From Metallyticus violacea (Eukaryota > Arthropoda > Insecta > Mantodea > Metallyticidae), in assembly GCA_030762175.1 (NCBI GenBank), contig CM060831.1:32191001-32255000 (forward strand): a DNA stretch of 64,000 nucleotides, read 5' to 3'. Position 1 is the first letter of the stretch. Every line of letters starts with the position of its first letter. The notes under the pieces were generated by a model. That model ran no database searches. It saw nothing but the letters and a program-made list of their open reading frames with translations, and had not been told where the DNA came from. Below, in pieces: positions 23,519-38,500 of the stretch. Both the position numbers and the translations under genes were made by a program.

Positions 23519-26500
23519 CACTGGGCACACAAACCTCTTTGATGTAGTGCGTGCGCTACACCCTTTGGACCCAGGGCCTGGTAGTACCCGAATTCACATG
23601 TGGATTTTTTTTTATGTTTACATCTTACATATGAGCACACATCATAAAATTAAAATAATAAACAAAAAGTAAATAAGCCTTTCCAAAGGATCCAAACCTA
23701 TGATTTCCAGAACCACGTAATTTTATCCTTAGGCCACATAGCAGGGGAATAGCTCTCTAGACTTAATTATGTACAAGGGTAGGTCCATAATGCTAGCCTA
23801 ACCATTTTCTAGGTGTGATAAAGACAAAAACTATATTTCACTTTTCAATATAGTTACCCTTTATTGCAATACACTTCTCACATCTTTTAATATTTCAATC
23901 TCTTCCTTACCCCCCCAAAATAGTCAGATGTCTTGTCTGCAAAATGGGCATAAACAGCAGCCATCTCTTCTTTGTCACACTTAAATTTCCTTCCTCAAAT
24001 ATCCTTCTTGAGTTTTGAGAAGAAGAAATAGATACTGGGAGTTAGATCTGGGCTTTAGGGTGGAGATCGATCTCGTTGAAGCACTTTTCTTCACACCTTC
24101 CTTTGCAACAAAAGCTGTGTGCACAGGCGCACTGTTGTGAAGAAGGCACACACCACCACTCAGCTTTCCTTGCCTTTTCTCTTTGATGGAAGCATGCAGT
24201 CTGTGCAGTATGCCAGCATAGTACTCCCCATTTACTTTGGTGTTCCTCTTCTTGAAGTCAATGAAGAGTATTCCTTCACAGTCCCAAAAGATTGTGGCCA
24301 TGATGATCTTGGTTGACTGAGTGACCTTGACCTTTAGAGGTGGTGGTTCACATGATTTCACTGATTCTATTTTAGAAAAGGGATCATAGTAGAGGGCCAT
24401 AGTTTCAACTCCTGTAACTATAGTTGGAGAACTTCCCTCTAGTAGCCTAAGGCAGAATTGCAAAAATACCTGACAACAGATGACTCGTTGCTAATTTTGA
24501 ACTGAGGAAAGAAGTTTAGCCTCCCATCTTGCACTAACCTTATTCATGTTTAAATGTTCATAAATAACTCAAAGGACTTTCGTTTTAGAAAGACCCAACC
24601 TTGCTGCTATTTCTGTAACTTTGAGAAGCCAATCTTCAATAATTTCTCCTTCCGCAAGGGCGATGCTTTCAGGAGTGAGCACCTCCAAGTGCCTACCTGC
24701 ATGCTCTTTGTCTTCAATGCTTTCTCGACCCATTCATAAAAGTTAGGCCCATTCTTTTATCGGAGAATATGAGGGGGATGCTTCTCCATATACACAGTCC
24801 AATCACTGTTTAATTTCTTTTCTAGTAAGTCTTTCTTTTGTGAAGAACTTAATAACAGCTTGATACTACATTTTGAACATGTCACAATCTTCTACACATG
24901 GCTTTCTTTATGCACCTCTATCTGAAAAATTGAACACAGCAGAGCAGAAGTTACAGCTGCAATTATTTATGTAACAGATAAGGTTTTTTTGAAGGCAATA
25001 ACCATTAGCGGCAAGGCTTGAAAGGCTTTATGGATCTACCCTCGTATCACAATAAATCAGTAACTGTTTGATGTTATACTATCATATTAGTCTGAGATTT
25101 TTATAGCACTAAGTCTTGAAAATGCTGTAAACTACTGAAAATGAAACTCATGAAGCAAGTTTGAAGACATTCTATGGAAAATTTTTATCCCAACACTGAA
25201 TTAATTAGTATCCAATTTCAACTTCTTTATATTAATATGTAACTCCATTATTTTTCTTTTTGAACCATAGATTCCATAACTCAAATTGCTTGTCCAGGAC
25301 TCTTCTACACTTTCTGAATTATTGCAGTGCAATTCATTAACACCCAGTAAATGCATTAACACATTAGCAACATCTCAAAATATTAATAAATTTTAAATAA
25401 ACTTGGGGGAGCATTTGTATTAATACATTCCATGAAGTAGCTATGCTACATATAATTAGTTAAATATCTATTTCTTTTAACAATTTATTCTAAATAAATA
25501 ACACAATTATGACATTTTGCAGCATCAGAATCAGGTTTTTCCTCTCTTTTCCTCTGTAACAAGCTGTTAGTGTCTACTTCTTTTCTTTATTTCAAAAAGT
25601 GTATTACTATTCTATTTTTAGCATTTAAATTGTTCTATGTAATTTCTTTTTTGCACAAGTACTTGCTTGAGTTCATGTGCTACATTTATTTTGTTTTTTT
25701 CTGCAAAATACTAAAACAATCTTTGCATATAAAAGCAAGGCTTCAATAACTCAAAAAGACTAGTTTTTCAAAGGTCCTTTCCTATCCATTACTTTTACAT
25801 ATGCATGCAGTAACATTACTGGTATAAAATAAACAAATAAAAACAAACAGGGGAGGGGAATAAACAGGACAAAGAACAGCTATCTTCTGCAGCTCTTTTT
25901 CTGAATGAACATTTTACATTTTATTCATAAAATATTTATTTTTTTCACAGATAACAGAACAACTGAACAACATAATACAAGAGTGATTTCCTCAAGCAAC
26001 ACCTACTATACAATTATTAAAAACTTAGCATTCAATTACATGTGCAAGCTTACTTTGTGCCGTTACAAAACAGTTTATGTGCATATTTTGAAGCTTTTAA
26101 AAACTGCTCATCACTGAGCTAAAATATGAAAGTGACTTATACTTTGCTAAAATGCATTGGAAAATTGAATAATCAAATTTAGTTGCAATGAAATGCTTCC
26201 TTTGGGAATAATACATACAATTAATCAATTATGCTGCTTTGAGAATATTCCCATGTCTTTCTTCTGCAGAAGTTCGCCTCCTAATATAACTCTTGGAGGT
26301 AATTTCTGCATTCTGCTTATCTCATAAAAAGGAGGTTATGAACTGTTTTTTGAATGGATCTCTCTTGATTTTACCAATTATTATTGAAATCTGATCTATT
26401 TTCAACTTGCAAATTTTTAAAACATATCTACACTACAGCATGCTACAAATACCATGTTCTCAACCCTCCTGTAATGCAGAAACATGTCCACATGAGCTTT

Positions 26501-29500
26501 CTGTTTATAACATTAACTTTATATTTTTTCAACCCAGCTATGTCCTTCTGCTTTTTACAACTGATGAAATTAAGACTATTCACATTAGCATCCCCACTCC
26601 ATTAGGCTTTCTCACAAGCTGCACATATACCACTCCAATATTTTCCTACACTTTCAGCCCAAACATCGACAATAATGAAAATCCATATACAGTGAGATTA
26701 TTTACATGTCCTACCGCTAGCAACTTCATTTTCTCAGAATTCTCTCTGCTTAAGCACATACATTTGAGCATTAATAAATATTTCTCACATTTGTAAGACA
26801 CCTGGAGAGATAATATACCATATACTTTATGCATAAAAGTTAATTGTTCCTTTATTAAAGAATGGCAAATTTTATGTATAAATTACTCTAATATGTCTAT
26901 GTTAAATTAAGAGTTCACAGGGGAAATAAAAATGTCAATTTAAAAGACAATCTCTAGAAATGATGAGCCACAATGTCATATGATTGAAAAATCTTTGATC
27001 TAGAAGCAGGAATTTTAAAATATTCTGCACAAAGTGTAACCAATCTGTCCAAGTTAAATCCACATTGACATTAATGTATTTTATAAGTTACAACTATGTG
27101 ATTATCGTATGGTTCAGTATATTTTTGTACTTGCAGTCTCCCAGTTGTACATGATGGGAATTTACTTTAACATCAGATTCTCTTTCAAATGACACATGGT
27201 TTCATTTATACATGCACATGTCATCAAAACTAACAATGAGACATGACAGATTATCATTTACTCCACATAATGCTCTACACTGAATAACAATTGGTTTGAG
27301 GTGGGATGCTCAAGAAAAATACGTCCCTCTATATATAGTGGTAACAGGGACAAACTGTTTGTTGTTGCCAGACCCAAACTTGCTTCAGTGGTGCGTAGAT
27401 TGAATGGGTAAGGTTGTTGCTGATATGATTTATTTATGGATGCTCTTTCACATCTCAGGTCATCAGCATCCCATTCAATTCAGGGGGTGAAACGGCCAAC
27501 AAATTTTACTCAGAGGCCTCTTTTTTCAGGCTTGATGTTCTTTTTCATGCCGTAAATGTACGACACGGGACCCATGGCTTTACTTCCCCGCCGCCGAAGG
27601 AAGCCATACTTAGGATTTTTATGCCAGAAAAAATCCATCGATCCTGGCTGGGTTTGAACCGGTGATCTTGGATTTAGAAGTTAGAAGCCACACCACCAAG
27701 ACCAACAAATGGGTGAGGCTGTTTAATGTACCTGAAAAGGCAAATGCTAGGTAACTCTAAATGCTAAGTTTTGGACTCATATGCAGCAGTATTAAAGTGC
27801 ACTTTTGTTTATCTAAGAAAATTATTATGGAAAGGGGTTTGACAATGCTGAAAAAAATGGATTACTCAACTCCCTAATTTTATTTATTCTTATATATTTA
27901 TTTGTTTTGCCTGTGAATAAAATAAGTTCCTTTGTAGATTATGGAAAACAAATATTAATTTACTGTTAGCCTATTTAATTTATATACTGTAGTATTATAT
28001 TTTCCTGTTTGTCATCCATTTTTAAAGCAATTAATATTGCATGCAAAAGTAGTACACTGCATTTGAAATCCTGTTACCTATATAATCAATCAAAAGTACC
28101 TATAAACTGTAAAAGGACTTTCTGAATAAAAACATTCATCCTATCATATTTCTGCCAGCTTACTTTCACTTCTCAAACTTCTTCAAAATTCCCCCTTTAA
28201 TCAGCCAGTTGTTGTGGTCTAGTGGTAACCATACTTGCCTTGTAGATCCAAGGTTGTGGGTTCAATCCTGGCCAGGGTTGTTGGATATTTTTGGGCATAT
28301 AAATCCTAAGTACGGTTTCCTTCTGAAGGGAAGCAAAGCCATAGGTCCCATGTCAGATTTACAGCATGTAAAAGAACATCAAGTCTGAAAGAAGGTGCCT
28401 CTGAGAAAAATTTATTGGCTGTTTCATGCCCTGAATAGAATGGGATGCTAATGAACAAAGATGTCAAATAGCATCCTTAAATTTAATAAACTTAAACCCT
28501 TTAATGAGATATGGCCACCATTAAATTGTTTTCCCTTCTTCCTATATGAAAGAACATCATTGCCTATCATTTTGCATTCTTTCTTCCAGCCATTCAAAAC
28601 AGCACAGCACAATTTACTTTGAGAACACAAAGCTTAGTTTAGAATCAAAATTTGTATTTTTAAGTTTACGTCTTTATTCTTTTTTTTATTATAATGTGAT
28701 AAATTTCAATAAATAACATGTCTTTTTCAACAAGCATCTATCACTGCTTATCTAGTGAACCTTCAAGATGTGCAATAAGAGGATAACATTATTATTAATT
28801 TGAAACTTTCGAGTCGACCAGGAACTGACGATAGGAGCAATGGCTCCCAAAACTAGTCTTCCATTTTATTGAATTTTAGTGGTGTATATGTTACAATCTC
28901 AACTCAATGTTTTTTAAAAATGTTGAAACTTTCAACTTGACTTTCACGAATTTGTATTTATGGGCAAGCTTAAAAGTGGTTCTCAAAAGCATATCCCTAC
29001 ATTTTGGTGGAATGAAAAGATAAAATTTATTGGAAGATAGCATTGATTTTAAAAAATAATTTTCACTACATGAAAAATCACTTTTTTACAAATAAGATAA
29101 AGAATTAATGCAATTGGGGACATTTTCAGTATGTGTCAACTTTGTTCCCTGTGTTTATCTTGCTTGTTGGTTCATATTATTAATGTCTTTGGGAATGGAG
29201 ATTACCCTGACCACTACAAATGACCTACTTGCAGCTGGATATCATATCAATAATCTCACTGTATATAATTCACAATATGAAGCAAAGTTTCAATTGAACA
29301 TAACCAACTGTAATAGTATATGAGCTATCTTTGTTGCAAAAAAACCCTTAAATTTAATGCTCATATGTAAATAAATCTAGTATAGCTTATGGGAAAAGTG
29401 CTGACTAACAATAAGCAACAGCAACCCAAAGTAATGGCAGAAAAAAAAGTAAAACAAACAAATATCTAACAAATGCAAACACAGAAGCAAGCACAATAAT

Positions 29501-32500
29501 GCATTAAGCTTAGACAAGCAGGTGCAAGAGCGCAGATAAGACAGCATTTGTCTATTGATGTTACACACCCAAATGCTAGGATAATTGGTTCAGAAGCATT
29601 TAAAATCTTTTGACAGAATTTTGCAAGCAATTTTGCAACTTCTAAAAATGCAATTCATGCAGAAAGAAAAGAATGCATTTCCTCTTAGTTGCATTACGTT
29701 CCTAATACATTTAACTTACCCATTCCATCCTTCTGTATAGGAATGACACTGAGATCTGTGTCTTTCTGATATGCTATTGGGGTCTTCAGTTTCAAACCTG
29801 GATGTTTGATTGGCTTGATTTTCCGTGCAGGTTGCTGTGGCTGGATGACCGTAGTCTGGGTGGCAGTGCTTGTCAAAAAACGTGGGGCTTCCTCACACAG
29901 TGAATCATATTCATCCAGCATAGGGAACCCCTCCATTTCCTGAGGGCGCAAAGTTTATTTCATCTTCATGTCCCTACACCACTAGGCTTACCTATGCTTT
30001 CTATGGTTACGTCTACAAGCATGTATGGAAGGCAGCATTTATACTATATTCTCTAATAAAGTGTTTTCAACATTTATTAAAAATGCATGTCATACCTTAT
30101 AATCATTTAAATTACTGTGAACACTTTTAGCTTTCTTCACATTTAGTTTCACAAAATATCACTGTTCATTTTAAAACATTGTTATAACATTAACAATGAG
30201 CACCACACATTTACCCTTTCCTCCTTTATATACGCGCACATGCATGCACACACAATTTAACAGTGGGGGATAGTGTGTCACTTTATAATCCCCTTTTACC
30301 TCTGCAATATTTTAGTTTACAATTTTGGAAGAAGTAAACTTTATAGAATTAAAAAAATTGTTTATGGTATCAAGAAAGTTTATCTTCTGCTACATGCTTA
30401 AGCAGGCCAATTTACTATGTGCATTGCTTAGGCTAACTGAACAGTAAAACAGTGTGATATGTGCACATTTATACACAAATAACTAAAAAGAAAACCTGAC
30501 TTAAAATGCTAAGTTTGATAATGTATTTTAAGTTTTCTCCTTGCTAATTATATTCACCTGAAAATCATAATACAGTTAAAATTGCCCATTTCCAAACCTG
30601 AATATCCAATTATCCTCTGCATTTTGGAAAAGTTTATTGGTTTTTTTTTTTCCTGAATAAAATGGAAAGTATCAAATGCAGAAATGGAAAAAGTTGGCCA
30701 CTGCTTGGAAACAATATTCAGCATAATGTCTGCAGTAAGCTATATTTTGATGCAGCGTGTTGTTTCAAATAAATAGCAATATATATCTGGACCACTACCA
30801 CAAAAAAGTTTCTTTGCAACAGTCTGCAAGAGTACATTGGGTCCTAGGTAAATTTTATTGCCCTATTGACTAGGCAGAATGACCCTTTTAGTGAATTTCT
30901 GTACATCTTACCAACAGTACATCTGCGAGTCAGAACTGTAATTTTTGTTATCAAAAATGTCGTGTAAAAATGTGGCAATGGCATTCAGTGCTAAGGTGAA
31001 AGTTATTGAACTAAAGAAAAAGGAGAAACAGAGTGTAAGAGAAATAATGTTAAAGTTTAATTTTAGAAAAATGTAGACAAATATGACAATAACCATTGCA
31101 CTATGAGAGGCTTGTGAACGATTATTGCCATATGCCATATGAAAAGAAAAGAAAAGAAAAGTCTATAAAGAAATAAGCTATTATGGGAATGGTTCGTTCT
31201 TGCTTGTTCAAAGAGAATCCATATTTTCAGACCTACTCTGCAGATCCAAACTATTGAAATGGCAAATAAAATAAAGAAGCTGAATTCTTCTAATGGCTGG
31301 GCTAGAACACTTCAGAAACTGACAAAAAATTATCCAGAAACCGATGAATGGGGAAGTGAGAGATGTTAACAGATCTTTTGTTTCTGACTGGCAGGAAAAA
31401 CAGAAAACATTATGTAATGTGATTATTTGAATTACTAGTCAACAGAGGGCAGGTGCCCACTAGGAGAAACACTTGGCTGGTCCTTAACCCAAATAAGCTC
31501 AATACATTAGAAGAATTTCAACCAAGCAACATGCATCACGAAGATGAGAGGTTTCATTTTTAAGACATTTTCCACAAAATTACTCTTTGTGTAAAGAAAA
31601 ATGTGTAGGTAGCAAGATATCAAAAGAATGCCTCACTGTTTATGTTTTTTAAATTACTGCAGATGATGAAATGGTTACTTTTAACCTCATACCTGAGTAA
31701 CATGAAAACTTGTCCCCCCCCCAAAAAAAAAATTTAAGATCGAGTCATTTCTTTTCTGAATAGGTTTCATTGTATAAGTTTTAGAATAATGACAAAAATT
31801 TAAAGTTTTAAGCTTGCATTTCAAAGAATGTTGAAAATAATAATACATTACATTATAAAATGGTTTTAATTTTTCTTTTCAGATTTTCATTCTATTTCAC
31901 AATATATTGTACAGTGCAGCTGTAAATCAAATCCTGGATATCAACACTGGTTAAAACTTTCTCTTTTTTCATTACATGAATGGTACAATTACACTATCCA
32001 GATTTCAGCTTTTCGATGAGGTTACCCCTCTCTTCTAGAAAATCTTTTCCTGACATACTTTCACTAGGTATTGAAGCATTGTCTTAAAGTTCTGATAACA
32101 CTACCAGCAGTCTTGCTAATGATGTCTTGGAATCCTCAATACTGTAGAAAATAAAATTTACTTAGCTTGTCCTTCAGATAGATAATGCATATTTAGAAAA
32201 CACTATTAGAATCTCCAATTAATACTGGGTAAATAGATTATGTGATCATGGCAGAACTCCAAGGGGAGGTTAGTTTGGCCTCATCAGACATTTTGGTTGG
32301 AGGGGAACCTTGCTATAATAGCCTAACAAGATACAAAGCACTAAGTGTTCACTAAAGTATATGTTTGTTAATCTTTATACAGATTATCTGATACAAAAGA
32401 TTAAATGGAAAATAACTGAGCAATTATTCTATTCATAAACAATGATTCATATTCAATTAAAACTGAATGTAGGAATCCACACAGTGAAACTATCATAATC

Positions 32501-35500
32501 TTATTGAATTAAAAGTAAAACTTCTAAAATAATGTCAATATATTAAACTCTCTTGACGTTTCATATTAAAACTTTTTATCAAAAGTAAAACTTCTAAAAT
32601 CATGTCAAGAGAGTTTAATATATTGACATGGTTTTAGAAGTTTTACTTTTAATTCAACAAGATGATGATTCATATTCTACTCTGAGATTATTTTAACAGA
32701 AATTTCCAGGAGTCTGAGCTCCAGGTCTCACTATAATGCTTAACTTCATTAATAAATTTGTGAAAGCAAAGTGTTAAAGATAAGAAAAGAAAATGTGCAG
32801 TGCTCACAGAAGAAATTCTGAAAGACAATGGATACAGCCTAGAGAAGCCCCTAAAACTTTCTTTGTTCTATTTACTAAAAAATGTAAATGTTCTACATTC
32901 CTACATGCAGCTACAAAATTACATGTTAAAAAACTGTAACATTATTGTGGTGCAAGAACTTAAATTGGCCTATAGCTAGGAGTGGATCTTTTGAATGGAT
33001 ATTGATTCAAGTGCATTAAGGAGAATTTGATTCTAACTTCATTTTGTTTTCTGATGAAGTTTAGTTCCACTTACATATTTATGTCAATTCACACAAAAAT
33101 GCAGATTCTGGAGCCCCAAAAACTTCATCTACTTTATCATTACTTAATGACCAAAATATACGAGCATATGGTGAGAGTATAGGCCCAAAGGAATAGTATT
33201 TTTTTTTAATAGTGTTTAATGGCTGTTTTTACTTCTGAGCCACCACAGGCAGCGAACACTGATGATACATTAGATGATATGATAAATTGGGAAGGGTATT
33301 TTTTTAAGGAAGGAAACATTCCAGGCCTAAGTGTAGGGTACCTCCCCAGCATTTGCCATTTATGACGGAGGAAAATCTAGAAAAAACCCCAGTTAGGGAG
33401 AATGGTTCTGGTGTTCTGGTGGGAATCAAACCCCAGACCTCCCACTCACGAGTCCGCACCTTAACAACCTAAGCCACCGTTGTGGTAGGCCCAATGGAAA
33501 CAATAGTCATAGCTACATATAAGTTGCTTGGCAACTTTTCTTTTTAATTAAAAAAAACTGTTTTCCCCTAAACTAACTGTTAAGGAAATATAATTTGAGT
33601 TTTTCTAGCACAGCTCTGCAAGGCAGATAAGGCCAATGCTTTTCTGCAAGAAATTTATGAAGTGTTCGACAACAAAGTTGTAAGTAACAGCTTATGGTCT
33701 GCTTAATCTTCTGATCTAATTCCCTATATCATTTCCAGAGAATATTACAAGAAATAATGTACAAGATAAAATCCACATACAGTCAACTCTTTTAAATTTG
33801 AATATGGATAATTTGATTTATTGGATAATTCAAATAGAATCCTATTTCTCTTGAAATTTCCTTTGAAAACAACTCTAAAACTCACTATGGATTTTCCACT
33901 TCTTTTGTGTTCATGCATCTTCCTTCAATCCTATCCCCAATAACTATGTTACCTCCATCTCCTCAATCATATAGAATTCCCACCTCTTTTATGTACAGGT
34001 GTTTGTACAACTCCCCCTTGCCCATTAAGATTTCTAAGAACAAAAAATGTATGAAAATCTTAAATGAACTGAAGTTAGTGACCAATGGCCCCTAAGTTAT
34101 CCGCTGTGATTTTCCTTATGTACAGCATTGAAGCATGGCATATTGTGTTTTAACATCATAGATTCTCCTAAATGAAGTAGAAATAGTATGAGGAAGAAAT
34201 GTGACATTTCTAAAGACTATAGAATATTACCTAACTCAATGAAATGTTTTTAATTTACTGCTAGCTTAATTATTATAAGTTTTGAACTGTAGGACAACAC
34301 AAAAATATGACAGTTTTAATGTAAGTTTCTCTGCATGTTAATTATTTCTGTGAAAAGTAATTTTGTTTTGTACCTTAAACTAACTGAAGAACAACATCTG
34401 TAGAGAGATTAATTCAATTTATCAAAGAAAATTAAGAACGGTAATCAGTAAATGCCAGAAACAGTGAATATGAAGGTTTCTGCATCTCCTTGCATGACAT
34501 GACATTGTAAATGCAAATAAATAGTATTTTATTAGAAAATCACTCGTGTTATAAATTTAGCTGCAAAACCTTGTTGCCAGCCAGGTGCAAACACTCCACA
34601 GTTTATTAACCCCCTGTAGTGCTCATATTTCATAGATAATCCATCCACCCAGCATCATTAATTTTTTTTACACACACAATGCAGTTATACTTATTAGTTT
34701 AATTAAAAACATAGGTTACAAAAATATGCTAATTAAATGTATTTACTGGAAAAGTTACATAACATAAAACCATTAAACGTGCTATTGTATTATCATACAT
34801 AAAGTATATGAGGTAATTGAAGAAAAAATAATTTTAAATATAATATAAGCAAATAAACAAAACAGCACAAGAGCAGTACTTCTAATACAAGTGAATGCTT
34901 TTAGTTTTTCATTGTGCTATCTTAAAACTAGTTGCAATGTGCTGTAGCTAAAACCCAAATGCTGCTTATCAATCATAACATAAAAAAGCTTCAAATTTGA
35001 GTACATAAGAATTAAAAAAATTCAAAATTTTTATGCTTTAGTGGAGAGCCATATTAAACGCCAAGCAGGAAGAATATTAAACATTTAATGTTATGCTACT
35101 CATCAGCATGCTTGTGTGGTATTGTGTTACTGTTATGAAATCAAACAGAAATAAAAGAAGAAACAAGAAAATATGCAGAATTATCACATAAAAAGCTAGA
35201 CATTAGAGATAAAGGTGAAATTCTGTGACTAATTTCTAAGTGCAAATGACTCAGAGCATGTGGATAAAGCTAACTCCCTACATTTAAACCTTAGAACTAT
35301 GAAGCAAAGAATGAATGAAAGATAGAACTATGCAGGTGTGAGTTTTAAATTAAAATTCAATTTTCCCCGTTATCCTAAGAGAACACTAATGACTTTCAAT
35401 ATCCATATAACTAGTCTCTTTTACTAAATCATCTGGATCCCCCATTTTCATTAAACTTCTAGAGCTTCTAAATCCAAAACCCTGAAATACATATCATAGC

Positions 35501-38500
35501 TGAAGATTAGCTTCTATAAGGAACTTGCCTTCTGGGTATTGGTGTTCTGCACTGCGGCAGCATAGTTCATTTACAATGTGTGCACTAAGACGTGGCAGAC
35601 TATATGACGCTAGATCAGTGCTTCCAAAAATGCTCAAAACCCCTTCTTAAAGATATGAGTTGAACAAATCCCTTATTAAATATACATTTTAAATAACCTG
35701 AAATTAGTCTAAACTGGCCGTAGTTACCATAAAAAGGCCTACCTTAGGATTTTCTGCTAAAAATTACACAAGGCTAAAATATTGAAACTACCTTTGTTCA
35801 AATATTTATACATTTATTTTACATTTAAAACATTAAACTAAAATTATATAGGCAAGTTAATTTTCCTTATGTGTTAAAGTCACATTTTTTTCCTTCTAAA
35901 CCATAAACTGAAAACTGCTTTTTTAATATGAATGAATAAATTTATTACAATGTCAAGAAAAGTATAATATAAATATAAACTATTATTACTAAAAGGCCTC
36001 TACCCATGGATTGGATACAATAACCCAACTTTATTAAATAATTTTTAATGTAGCATAGTAGTGCATATATTTGTACCTGCCTGTCTGTTCCTCCCTTTCA
36101 TTGCTTGGCACTCATAATCAGCCTTTTCTTTATAACAAGTAAGGAAACCGCTCCCCATCATTAAATATTAAACACATGCCTCATTTCAAAAATCTGAAAA
36201 GAATATGTCTAATCCACAGTAGCCACATTTTTGTACTCCAGATGTAAATTGTAATATCATTACAATAAAAAACTTCAAAATCTGCAATTAGAGAAAAGTT
36301 TTGGTAGCTCCTTGCAAGATTTTGGCTGGGTTCGTGAGCCAAAGTTTGGAAAACATGGTGCTATATGATGGTGAAGATGGAGTAATGTTGGAATGAATGG
36401 TAGCGAAAACTGGATTACTCAGAGAAAACATACCAAGGCTCGACTTACGGCTTTTGGGAACAAACTCAGGCCACTGTGATGGGAGACAGTAACACTCGGC
36501 TAACTCGCCACCTAAATCTGTTCCTAAAATAAACTTTTTCATATTTTTCTTCTCGTAGCTTTAGACACACCAAGAGTAAATGATCTGCTCCTAAAACAAT
36601 GGTCCAATATACTCTCAATATGCCTGAAGTTGTGTGAAGGAAAACATGAAAAAATCATGTAGGAGAATGAAAAAAATTTAGACTCTTATGTTACTCACAA
36701 AATTGTGCCTGGAATCCTTGGAGAACTTGGTTGGGAGATTGAAGTAGACACATTACTGTAATTAGCTCTTTGGAAGCATAATGGTTTTTCTTCTTCCAAG
36801 GTAGAGCATACTTTCAAAATATTACCATTAAAATTCAATGTTCCTGATTCTGATACATTTCATAGTCAACTTGCTTCAATCCTTTATACAAATTGTGGCT
36901 CAACTTCATATTTAAGATATTTCCTATAAAAATTCCCAATTTTTGTATACAGTTTCACACTGAATCTAAAACTGATTTTTAAAAAACAAATTAAAAAGCT
37001 GTTTAACATACTTGTATTTTACTTTGATAAAAAGAGTTTTAAGCAAAAGATCATATTTTTTAAAGAAAAAACTCTGAAATAAATATATTTTGTACATTGT
37101 GAAGATCCTCACTACTGAAAGAATAAATACATCTTACATCTACCCCATAATTAACTAAAACCAGCTAGAGTATACAGAGGAATTAGAAGAGTGTTTAAAG
37201 ATACATTTAACAAAATTAACAAGGGTTGAGACAATGGTCAAAATGTTATTTCTTGGCATTATGAGCATATTCAGTATACAACTGAAGTTAGTTGGTTTGG
37301 AAATTCCAATTTGTTTGCTGTTTCTTTGTTGAGAGGCATATTATGCAGGATGGAACAAAACTGCAAATAGCAAGACTAGAGAATGAAATAAACTAGATGG
37401 ACAGAAGCACTTTTATGGGCTTTTGCATCATACACTCTACTCTGTTCCCTAATGAAAGTAGAACCAAGCAAGTCTTTGGTCAGCAGACTACAAGGTAGAT
37501 TATATTCGCATAGCACCAAGGAATGGGCTGAAGAACTATGAAGCAGAAGAGGAAGGAATAAGAACACTAAAAATTCTTGTTTAATCAATTTAATTGTCTC
37601 TCTTTAAGTTTCACTGTAAATACAGACAAAAATATCATACATCTAGTTACTATAATCATTTTTTTGCTTTCAAAATCTTATAACCAGAGCATGGAAGTTA
37701 GGCAAAATGCCTTTTCTATCAAGATGGATATATTTACATCAGATAGAAATAAGCATGTTTCCATACACATTTAAAGTACGTAGGGCCCGTTTTTATTTTG
37801 CCTTTTTTGGCTTCTATTATCTATTTTAAGGTTTAAATTTTTTTTTATCCGTATAGATCTTTTCTGTGATTATTTACGCATTTTAAAAAGCATATAAGGA
37901 ATTTCAATATATCAAAGCAAAATAATTATAAAAATTAAATGGCATGTTCACCTTACAAAAATATATATTGAGAATTTTGTTACACATTTCTTTTCTAGCA
38001 GTCAAAAACTTTATCCTCAAACCATTTACTTCACCTCTTTAAATAGCAGAACCTCCATTAGTGAATGCAATGCATGATTACCTTGGGCATAGGAATGTTA
38101 GGAAATAGAGAGAATGAGGGAAGTACTGTAATTTTGAATAGTATTGGCAAATGGCCTTGTACCAATTTGCTTGAGACAATTCTAGGAAAAATTTGGTGGG
38201 GGTAACTTTTTAACTGCATAAATGTAACACACAATTGCAAGAGAGAAAGATGAGAGTGGTACAGCTGCAAAATAAACTGCCCTAACAATGTGTCCATACG
38301 GAAGTGAGATAGATACTAACCTGAATCCCCTATATATGCATACAAAGGAAATAAATTTGACCAGAAACTACGCAACTTTTACTCATTTGCCAGGATTATT
38401 CAAAACTACTTTCTCTTCATCAAAATTTCCATGATGTCCTGAAAGGTGAAAGTTTTGCTATAACTGGTGCGAGTCCTTCAGAAATAGCTTGTTTTAAATA

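Noticed and set aside
23380..23640. Open frames on both strands across 23357-23640
   Set aside because: They are kept open by a homopolymer A/T tract and give poly-Lys or poly-Phe; not coding.
26407..26796. 129-codon plus-strand frame
   Set aside because: No domain, splice context or family; length is within chance for this many kb, and composition follows the AT-rich background.
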